Below, piece by piece: positions 42,584-47,628 of a stretch of DNA of 47,628 nucleotides. The stretch lies in the IMG/VR virus record IMGVR_UViG_3300033143_001222, positions 1 to 47,628 of that record; one strand, written 5' to 3'. Both the position numbers and the translations under genes were made by a program. The notes beneath the pieces were generated by a model. The model was not told the origin of the DNA. It did no database searches and worked only from the letters and a program-made list of their open reading frames with translations. The stretch is from a virus. Every line of letters starts with the position of its first letter. The first letter of the stretch is position 1.

Positions 42584-42735
42584 TCGTCGCCTTAAAGAAA
42601 AGAGCAAAGAATATCGTTAAAGGTTAATCATGTATGTAAAGTAATCCTGAGAGAGGTGAGAGTACTATATATATAAAACAAAAAAACAAATAAAAATAAA
42701 AACTACTACTACGTAGACTCACACACACTTACAGA

Positions 42736-42770
42736 CCGTTTAGGCCAACCCGAATAAACGGAATTAACTT
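42736..42770. repeat. Iteron-like repeat copy with hairpin (right)
   Basis: CCGTTT (42736-42741) pairs with AAACGG (42756-42761) across 14 bases. Compared with the left copy, the T-to-G change inside the repeat is matched by an A-to-C change in the partner arm, so pairing is preserved. Confidence 0.6.
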
Positions 42771-42791
42771 CAAACTAGATAATTATATAAA
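42764..42791 (+). promoter_or_regulatory. Possible promoter of the 42862 gene
   Basis: TTAACT (42764-42769), 16-base spacer, TATAAA (42786-42791) within A/T-rich DNA. The -35 lies in the right iteron-like repeat, so whatever binds the repeat could also control this gene. TATGAT at 42815-42820 is an alternative -10. Confidence 0.35.
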
Positions 42792-42861
42792 TAACTTATT
42801 GATTTAATGTATGTTATGATTTAATAATAATAGAACCGAAAAACAAAATGGAGATACGATT

Positions 42862-43476
42862 ATGAGAATCGAGATTGAGATAACTAATGAGCAAAGTTAT
42901 GGCTCGTTAGTTAAAAGGATAGGGCAGCAAAAAGTTGAGGATGTTTTTAGCAATGCTTGTGATGCTGTTTTATCTAGTATGGATACAGCATCGCTGGGAA
43001 CCCAGAAACAGAGGGTATATGATATTGTTAAAAAAATGGGCAACGGCTCGCCTAAAGACTTCTTTAATGCTTATCGAGATACCTACCCAAATAACAATAT
43101 GGCGTATACAACTTTGGGCGTGTATCTTACAAACATGATTAGCGATGGGGTTGTCCTTAAAACCAGTCGCGGCCAATACGCCTATATTGGCTACAGAGGC
43201 GCAACTGAGCCTGCGCCTATCCCTGAGCCAGCCCACGAGACTCCTGTGGAAGATATAGGCAGCCAGCTCAACGATGAGCTTACAGAGGAAATATGTGACA
43301 CCATAGAGGTTGGCGGGAGAAAGTGTACCGCTGATTATATTGTTGACCATATAACTATGTCTGACGAACAAGGTATAACCGCTAGAATAGATACCCTAGT
43401 TAAGCATGGCATCATCAAGGTACAGCAATCATCGCTGCATGGTGAAGCCGTTATAATCTACACAATAGCTGTATAA
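42862..43476 (+). CDS. Putative DNA-binding protein with two winged-helix-like domains
   Basis: A 204-aa protein with ribosome site ATGGAGATACG. Residues 45-110 (QRVYDIVKKMGNGSPKDFFNAYRD, TTLGVYLTNMISDGVVLKTSRGQYAY) and 140-200 (ADYIVDHITMSDEQGITARIDTLVKHGIIKV) both fit winged helices, joined by a proline/glutamate linker. Lying next to the repeat-rich region, it could be an origin-binding or regulatory protein. No named family recognised. Confidence 0.6.
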   Translation: MRIEIEITNEQSYGSLVKRIGQQKVEDVFSNACDAVLSSMDTASLGTQKQRVYDIVKKMGNGSPKDFFNAYRDTYPNNNMAYTTLGVYLTNMISDGVVLKTSRGQYAYIGYRGATEPAPIPEPAHETPVEDIGSQLNDELTEEICDTIEVGGRKCTADYIVDHITMSDEQGITARIDTLVKHGIIKVQQSSLHGEAVIIYTIAV

Positions 43477-43490
43477 AAACAAAATTAACT

Positions 43491-43519
43491 GTTGAAATTA
43501 AATCAACGCAGTGTATCGT
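43491..43519 (+). promoter_or_regulatory. Early promoter with operator palindrome O4
   Basis: TTGAAA (43492-43497), 16-base spacer, TATCGT (43514-43519), start expected near 43526. GTTGAAATTAAATCAAC (43491-43507) is a perfect GTTGA-N7-TCAAC site over the -35. It drives the small-gene string leading to the primase-helicase. Confidence 0.6.
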
Positions 43520-43559
43520 AGTAAAGCAATAAATGAATCATAAACAACGGAGAAAACCA

Positions 43560-43796
43560 ATGACCGAAGCAAACGGCAATAAAGCCCACGTAACCGAAAT
43601 CGACAAGGCAATGGAAACAGCACGAGAAAAACAGGCCGAAGAGGTCCTGCACGAACAGGTCCGCATGGAACGCCTGCACGTATCCACAATGGCTCTGTCA
43701 GGACTATTGGCCAGTGGAATGAACCGGAGCGTAAAGGACGTTGTGAAGCAAGCTATTGGTCACGCTGACGAGCTGTTGAAACAGGTGACGAAATGA
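43560..43796 (+). CDS. Small phage accessory protein, first of a related pair
   Basis: A 78-aa helical protein; I chose ATG 43560, nine bases after ACGGAG, over an ATG at 43533. The second half (RLHVSTMALSGLLASGMNRSVK, then GHADELLKQV) resembles the phage protein type whose core is (R/L)D-x-x-A-x-x-A-L-x-G-x-L-A ending in AD-x-LL/ML. The next gene has the same layout. It overlaps that gene (ATGA). Confidence 0.6.
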   Translation: MTEANGNKAHVTEIDKAMETAREKQAEEVLHEQVRMERLHVSTMALSGLLASGMNRSVKDVVKQAIGHADELLKQVTK

Positions 43797-44035
43797 ACGC
43801 CCAAACAGCCGCAGCGCTGGCCAAGGTACGCAAAGACCTGTGTGATTTACGCAGGGACTTTGAAGACCATCGCCATAACGACCAGATTCGGCTACGCGAC
43901 CAAATAGCTATGGCGGCATTGGCAGGGGTAATGTCTTCGTCTAAGGTGGCGTTGCGTTCTGTGGAATGGCAAAGGGGCGCTGCGTGGGATGCTTATTCTG
44001 TTGCCGACGCCATGATGAAAGAGAGGGTGAAATGA
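43793..44035 (+). CDS. Small phage accessory protein, second of a related pair
   Basis: An 80-aa protein. The core LRDQIAMAALAGVMSSS, then AWDAYSVADAMMKERVK, is the common short phage protein with RD-x-x-A-x-x-AL-x-G and a final ADAM-L helix. It is similar in plan to the preceding gene, suggesting an old duplication. Function unknown. Confidence 0.65.
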   Translation: MNAQTAAALAKVRKDLCDLRRDFEDHRHNDQIRLRDQIAMAALAGVMSSSKVALRSVEWQRGAAWDAYSVADAMMKERVK

Positions 44036-44089
44036 CCCCAGACAGCCCGAAAGCAATTGATAGATATTTTGAAGAAGTTAGGAGATACC

Positions 44090-44320
44090 ATGAGACAAGA
44101 AAACGCAGAGCTACAGCCTATAAAATACCCGAAAGCGTCAAAGCCGACATCCGCCCTAAGAGCATGGGCGCAAATGCTAGTGTTTGCTACGGCTCTGTTC
44201 GTATGCCTGGCAATTTACGATTATCGCCTGGGTCAGATCCAAACGGACTTTCAAGAGTGTGAAGCCCGCCAGGACAAGATTGATGACTATTACGGCATTC
44301 ATACAGGCATGGGAGGGTAG
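44090..44320 (+). CDS. Small membrane protein
   Basis: A 76-aa protein with a strong ribosome site TTAGGAGATACC and ATG 44090. Residues 30-47 (WAQMLVFATALFVCLAIY) form one membrane segment; the end is charged (CEARQDKIDDYYG). An overlapping frame from ATG 44032 (MTPDSPKAIDRYFEEVRRY), which overlaps the previous stop, runs to 44262 in another phase and cannot be excluded as a second gene. Confidence 0.6.
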   Translation: MRQENAELQPIKYPKASKPTSALRAWAQMLVFATALFVCLAIYDYRLGQIQTDFQECEARQDKIDDYYGIHTGMGG

Positions 44321-44322
44321 CC

Positions 44323-44457
44323 ATGACTGAGAACAAATTCTACGACCTGACGCCTAAGCCGGCCGACAAGATGGACGATCTGCGCCAGGACATTGAAGAC
44401 TTGAAAGCTCTTGTGACCAGCCTCACATTAATGATAGCCGTGGGGATGAGAGCATGA
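44323..44457 (+). CDS. Short helical protein
   Basis: A 44-aa frame with ribosome site GGGAGGG, starting MTENKFYDLTPKPADK and continuing as one coiled-coil helix (DLRQDIEDLKALVTSL) with a hydrophobic end. It overlaps the next ATG by ATGA, and both genes begin with MTENK. A real small gene seems likely. Confidence 0.6.
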   Translation: MTENKFYDLTPKPADKMDDLRQDIEDLKALVTSLTLMIAVGMRA

Positions 44458-44672
44458 CCGAGAATAAATCCGAGTTCAAACAGTACAAGATCTACGTCGA
44501 TGGCAAATGCCTTGACACAGTAGGCAGTTGGTCAAACGATAGCTGCCGGCGAGCGGTACGAAACGATTATGCCGACCGGCGAGGTATCCCACGGCATTAC
44601 TTGAGGATGCGCCCGGTCCATATCAGGCCGTCAACGAGACAGCTACAAAATGAAAAGAGGAACACGCTATGA
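44454..44672 (+). CDS. Hypothetical protein
   Basis: A 72-aa basic protein starting MTENKSEFKQYKIYVDGK, overlapping both neighbours by four bases (ATGA). Its centre is a helix with paired arginines (SCRRAVRNDYADRRGI). The short beta pair FKQYKIYVDGKCLDTV is a pattern seen in small phage proteins. Function unknown. Confidence 0.6.
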   Translation: MTENKSEFKQYKIYVDGKCLDTVGSWSNDSCRRAVRNDYADRRGIPRHYLRMRPVHIRPSTRQLQNEKRNTL

Positions 44673-44995
44673 AAGAAGGCATATACTTTGGCACGGAAAC
44701 CATGACGGTTGTGGCGTACATGGACGGGCAACCGACCAAGACAGAATACGACCTGTCGGGCGCTTGGACAGACCCCGTACCAGAAGGGATCACCTTCACG
44801 AAAAACGGATACGGCATGATAGTCGGTGACGATGTTTACCTTTTGCCAAGGCAATGGGATGTATCTAATACAATTCCTTTCGAAGATAAGGACCTGTGGA
44901 AACAGGTGGTCGATGGCCTTGAGGCTGTGTACGAGGGCCGTAAGAAGGAAGCCCCTCGCCGAAGCCTATTCCGTAAATGGGGAATATTTCAATAA
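44669..44995 (+). CDS. Hypothetical protein
   Basis: A 108-aa mixed protein starting MKEGIYFGTETMTVVAYMDG, with an overlapping ATGA at its start and AAGAGGAA as ribosome site. It has a beta-rich first half and a helix (DLWKQVVDGLEAVYEGRKKE) before a basic end. No family recognised. Confidence 0.6.
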   Translation: MKEGIYFGTETMTVVAYMDGQPTKTEYDLSGAWTDPVPEGITFTKNGYGMIVGDDVYLLPRQWDVSNTIPFEDKDLWKQVVDGLEAVYEGRKKEAPRRSLFRKWGIFQ

Positions 44996-45117
44996 CCAGT
45001 TTCGCCTGCCGATAAACAGGCGGATAGTCGGGGGAGCGGTGCCAAGGAGTTAGAGGGCTTTGGCTGTCAATAATGACAAGGAGAGCCGCGACCCCGGCAA
45101 CTTAACAGGAGAGAACG
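44996..45117 (+). other. Structured 122-base spacer
   Basis: No protein frame is credible here. It holds the hairpin CGCCTG-N8-CAGGCG (45003-45022), the small hairpin TGTCA-ATAA-TGACA (about 45065-45078) and an outer pair GGCT/AGCC around it. The spacer is long for this tightly packed operon. It may encode a small RNA or an mRNA control element. Weak evidence. Confidence 0.35.
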
Positions 45118-45702
45118 ATGACCGATAAAATGCCGGACGAGATATGGGTAATAGAGCCATGGAGAGAAATGCGTAGTGGCGTGTCAAGACGACCAACAGA
45201 CGACCACACCGTCAAATACACCCGCGCCACAACCGGAAATAATGACCAATGTGCAAAAAATGCACATTGCTCTGATAAAACAGACGCAGGGGAGGCGCTT
45301 AAAGCTTTGAGGGTTTTGTCACAGTTAGCCATGTGCGCCCCAGCGCACGACCTTGACCGACTTATTGATACGATTGACAAGGCGATAAAACCAATCAAAG
45401 CAGCCCTAACCGATCAGCAAGCGCAAATAGAACGTGCCGGAAAGTTTGTGAACAAGCTTGAGGATGAGCTTGATGAGAAGCAAGCGCAGGTTGAAAACTG
45501 GAAAGACGCAGCGCGCAGACAAATGGAGCGCCAGCCGATTCATATTATCGACCCAAGGCAATCCGAAACCATTGCCGAGCTAGTGGCGGCTTTGGAGAAC
45601 ATCGCAAGCCATCAAAATACAATAGCGGGAGATTTAGTTGTTATGTCACCAACATATAAAATAGCAACCAACGCAATACAACGCGCAAAGGAGGCGGAAT
45701 AG
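45118..45702 (+). CDS. Hypothetical protein with coiled coil
   Basis: A 194-aa protein with ribosome site CAGGAGAG. The first 40 residues (MPDEIWVIEPWREM, TVKYTRATTG) are the PDEIWV ... KYTR start common in phage proteins. A helix pair follows (RLIDTIDKAIKPIKAAL) and a coiled coil at about 100-140. The end (ALENIASHQNTIAGD) resembles the tail of similar eaa-like phage proteins. Function unknown. Confidence 0.65.
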   Translation: MTDKMPDEIWVIEPWREMRSGVSRRPTDDHTVKYTRATTGNNDQCAKNAHCSDKTDAGEALKALRVLSQLAMCAPAHDLDRLIDTIDKAIKPIKAALTDQQAQIERAGKFVNKLEDELDEKQAQVENWKDAARRQMERQPIHIIDPRQSETIAELVAALENIASHQNTIAGDLVVMSPTYKIATNAIQRAKEAE

Positions 45703-46458
45703 ATGACACCGAAAAAAGGCGACATAATAGCAGTTTGGTTTTCTTGCGGAGCCGCCAGTGCAGTAGCTGCAAAGTTGGCTCTGGAGAAATACCCAGACTG
45801 TGATGTTAGACTAATCAACAATCCGGTTATTGAGGAACACCCTGACAATTTACGATTTATGAAAGATTGTGAAGATTGGCTGGGCGTAAAGATTGATATA
45901 GCAAAGAATGAGAAATTCCCTGATTGCTCTGCACATGAGGTCTGGAAGAAAGTTAGATATATGGCTGGTCATGCCGGAGCGCCTTGCACGGTTAAGTTAA
46001 AAAAAGAGGCTCGGCAGCAATGGGAAGACGAAAACAAACCAGACTGGCACGTTCTGGGTTTTACGATAGATGAGCGCAGAAGGTACGACAGGTTTATTAT
46101 GGGGGAGCTGCCCAATGTTCTCCCTATACTGATAGAGGCAGGGATAAACAAATCAAAGTGCTTTCAGATACTAGAAAAGGCAGGGGTCAAGCGCCCAGCT
46201 ATTTATGACTTAGGCTATCCGAACGCTAACTGTATAGGCTGTGTTAAGGGGCAGTATGGCAAATACTGGAATCTGGTTAGAAAGACGTTTCCAGATGTAT
46301 TTAAACAACGCTGTGAACTATCAAGAGAGTTAGGAGTTAAACTCTGGAAGCTAACTGATACAGATAGGCGCTTTCTTGACGAACTGCCAGAAGATTACGA
46401 TGACGGACAACAGGTAATGGATTTTGAATGTGGAATATTTTGTGAGGAAAACCAATGA
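45703..46458 (+). CDS. PAPS reductase/adenine nucleotide alpha hydrolase-like protein
   Basis: A 251-aa PP-loop enzyme with ribosome site AAAGGAGG. WFSCGAASAVAAKLAL (12-27) is the nucleotide-binding PP-loop. GAPCTVKLKKEA (C95), YPNANCIGCVKGQYGKYWN (C177, C180) and CGIFC at the end give cysteines that may hold a metal or cluster or take part in sulfur transfer. Phage members of this group are called PAPS reductases; some relatives make modified nucleosides or phosphorothioate DNA. The actual substrate is unknown. Confidence 0.78.
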   Translation: MTPKKGDIIAVWFSCGAASAVAAKLALEKYPDCDVRLINNPVIEEHPDNLRFMKDCEDWLGVKIDIAKNEKFPDCSAHEVWKKVRYMAGHAGAPCTVKLKKEARQQWEDENKPDWHVLGFTIDERRRYDRFIMGELPNVLPILIEAGINKSKCFQILEKAGVKRPAIYDLGYPNANCIGCVKGQYGKYWNLVRKTFPDVFKQRCELSRELGVKLWKLTDTDRRFLDELPEDYDDGQQVMDFECGIFCEENQ

Positions 46459-46709
46459 AAACAGATGATGCGATTGAAGCGGTAAAAAAGAACACAGACA
46501 GTCTAGGCGATATAGTCTATGTGGACGGACATGGGTATGAGAGCGATGTAATAGATAGCAGCCATGTTAAAACCATCCTCCGCGCCCTAACCCTATTGAA
46601 GAACTATGAGGGGATGGAACGGAAATGGACAGAGGGGTTGTATAACGCTCAATACGATGCGGGCTACAACGCAGCCCTAGACGAACTAAAAAGCAAGATG
46701 GAGGAATAG
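46455..46709 (+). CDS. Hypothetical protein
   Basis: An 84-aa acidic protein whose start overlaps the previous stop (ATGA). The first half is MKTDDAIEAVKKNTDSLGDIVYVDG, the second a helix with YNAQYDAGYNAALDELKSKM, a common ending in small phage proteins (AG-YNAALD). Function unknown. Confidence 0.6.
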   Translation: MKTDDAIEAVKKNTDSLGDIVYVDGHGYESDVIDSSHVKTILRALTLLKNYEGMERKWTEGLYNAQYDAGYNAALDELKSKMEE

Positions 46710-46760
46710 ATGCTATTTTCGACCAAAACAAATGAATTTCGACCAGAGAGGGAAAACCAA

Positions 46761-46931
46761 ATGAGTAACTACTGTATAAAAGTACGTAACAAAGAAACCG
46801 GAGAAGTCCGAGCCTGTGCTTGCGTGGATGATTTTTTCGGTCAGCATAATTACGGCTATATGGTTGAGAATGTTGATAAGGTTTTGACAGGCGATGAAAT
46901 TGAAAAAGATTGGGAGATGGAAGATGAGTGA
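46761..46931 (+). CDS. Hypothetical protein
   Basis: A 56-aa acidic protein starting MSNYCIKVRNKETGEVRACACVDD, with ribosome site AGAGAGGGA. A longer frame from ATG 46710 exists but has a poorer ribosome site. The 51 bases before the start contain TTTCGACCA twice (46717-46725 and 46737-46745). Function unknown. Confidence 0.55.
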   Translation: MSNYCIKVRNKETGEVRACACVDDFFGQHNYGYMVENVDKVLTGDEIEKDWEMEDE

Positions 46932-47283
46932 TTACGAGACTATCAGAGAGGCTTTGGAAGAGCTGCACCCCGCCGCACAATTATACGCAGACTGTAACGA
47001 CAAAATAAGCCGTGATTATTACCACGAATATAACAAAGCCCTCGAAGCCCTTGACAGGCTGGAGAAGCAGGGGGAGTGGCAACCGATAGAGACAGCGCCA
47101 AGAAAGGGCAGACAAGCAATTTATATATGGGGGCCAAACTATCGGGAGCCGCAGAAAGTTTATGCAGACTCGTGGTGGACTTGTGGATTTTCTGTAGAGA
47201 CAAAACCTACCCACTGGCAACCACTACCACAACCACCGCAAGAGGAAACCCCACGCTGCACAGACACAAAGGAACTGTTTTAA
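46924..47283 (+). CDS. DUF551-domain protein
   Basis: A 119-aa protein; ATG 46924 overlaps the previous gene's end and follows GGGAGATGG. Residues 50-105 match DUF551: WQPIETAPRKGRQAIYIWG, VYADSWWTCGF, THWQPLPQPP. The first 45 residues are a helical extension. DUF551 proteins are frequent in phage accessory regions; their function is unknown. Confidence 0.75.
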   Translation: MSDYETIREALEELHPAAQLYADCNDKISRDYYHEYNKALEALDRLEKQGEWQPIETAPRKGRQAIYIWGPNYREPQKVYADSWWTCGFSVETKPTHWQPLPQPPQEETPRCTDTKELF

Positions 47284-47441
47284 TGGTAATTACAGTAGGG
47301 TTGCTTTTGTTTTTGTATGCAAGTTGGGGCTTTGTCCGTATCAGAACGCTTAATAGGCGCTTAGATGAAATTGATGCAAACACAATAAAGTTCATGAAGG
47401 CGCAGAACGCTCTGCACAGCAAATCAAAAAGGATTAAATAA
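47283..47441 (+). CDS. Small membrane protein before the primase-helicase
   Basis: A 52-aa frame starting at an ATG that overlaps the DUF551 stop (TAATG). Residues 1-19 (MVITVGLLLFLYASWGFV) form a membrane segment; the rest is a basic helix (RIRTLNRRLDEIDANTIK). Its own TAA overlaps the ATG of the primase-helicase. The two tight couplings support a real gene. Confidence 0.6.
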   Translation: MVITVGLLLFLYASWGFVRIRTLNRRLDEIDANTIKFMKAQNALHSKSKRIK

Positions 47442-47628
47442 TGGTTGACTTATCAGACCAAGACCTATCAGGCACAATGGTCAAACCCCAAACCCATGAA
47501 GAAGATCCACGCACAGCGTTCATAGGTGAGCTGCGATCTTATGGCTTCACTATTAAAGAATCCGTCCCGGAGATTGACCGCATCCAAAAATTTGCCACGC
47601 CAGGGGATAAAGGATCTTCCAAAGCCGG
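47441..47628 (+). CDS. TOPRIM/DUF3987 primase-helicase, 5' part (continues at base 1)
   Basis: Start of the 763-aa protein, ATG 47441 overlapping the previous TAA. It begins MVDLSDQDLSGTMVKPQTHE and continues RIQKFATPGDKGSSKAGWYW across the join, the usual start of phage/plasmid primases (a basic strand region before the TOPRIM fold). The frame is continuous: base 47577 equals base 1, and the 105 codons from here meet the internal ATG at base 180. Confidence 0.85.
   Translation, partial: MVDLSDQDLSGTMVKPQTHEEDPRTAFIGELRSYGFTIKESVPEIDRIQKFATPGDKGSSKA
47577..47628. repeat. Terminal overlap, right copy (circular join)
   Basis: Exact copy of 1-52; see the left copy. Removing one copy gives a circle of 47,576 bases with an unbroken primase-helicase gene. 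Confidence 0.9.

Larger units (their letters stand above)
42435..42861. other. Intergenic control region, candidate replication origin
   Basis: The only gene-free stretch above 300 bases, at the point where the two halves diverge. It holds AATAAAC(T/G)GA repeats at 42503, 42566 and 42753, a partial copy (CCGAAT-GAATT) at 42454, two 6-bp hairpins, an A/T-rich run (42664-42710) with TATATATATAAAAC and A-rich DNA, and the palindrome CTACGTAG (42713-42720 area). No credible protein-coding frame was seen. Origin function is inferred from structure and position. Confidence 0.5.

Noticed and set aside
1-47628. tRNA, rRNA, CRISPR array, integrase or attachment site
   Set aside because: None seen by eye on either strand; the only exact long repeat is the 52-base end overlap.

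Overview
The window looks like a complete genome of a short-tailed (podovirus-like) tailed phage. The first 52 bases (1-52) are repeated exactly at the end (47577-47628), and one long gene runs across the join. The molecule is therefore best read as a circular or circularly permuted genome of about 47,576 unique bases with an assembly overlap. No rRNA, tRNA, integrase, CRISPR array, DNA polymerase or RNA polymerase gene was seen. Host taxonomy cannot be fixed from the sequence; the holin resembles the 3-TM holins known from alphaproteobacterial gene transfer agents, which is only a weak hint.

The genome has two divergent halves. From about 42862, reading right and across the join to 12547, all genes are on the + strand: a DNA-binding-like protein, a string of small accessory genes (43560-47441), a TOPRIM/DUF3987 primase-helicase (47441 to 2156 across the join), two homing-type endonucleases, a metallophosphoesterase, a small HTH regulator, a VRR-NUC nuclease, a Sak4-like ATPase, a DUF669-like ssDNA-binding protein, a Cas4/RecB-like nuclease, an SF2 helicase-like protein, an adenine methyltransferase-like protein and a DEDDh exonuclease. 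This is a recombination-dependent replication module that must borrow the host replicase.

From 42397 down to 12556 all genes are on the - strand and encode the virion in the usual order: small and large terminase, portal, scaffold-like protein, major capsid protein, Bbp16-like cement protein, tail tubular proteins A and B, gp13/gp14-like core proteins, three large ejection proteins, fibre-type proteins, then lysis genes. The two halves converge at 12547/12556 with 8 bases between the stops.

The only large intergenic space, 42398-42861, holds the late promoter, a family of AATAAAC(T/G)GA repeats, two hairpins with a compensatory base change and an A/T-rich stretch; it is the best candidate for a replication origin. 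A 17-bp palindrome, GTTGA-N7-TCAAC, recurs at 5480, 6210, 6241, 43491 and (one mismatch) 42418. In the four associated promoters the -35 hexamer starts at the second base of the palindrome. This suggests that one phage regulator, most simply the 69-aa HTH protein at 5553, controls both early and late transcription. A second notable locus is 2350-3260, where a GIY-YIG gene sits between the first 25 codons and the last 19 codons of what was probably a UvrD-like helicase.
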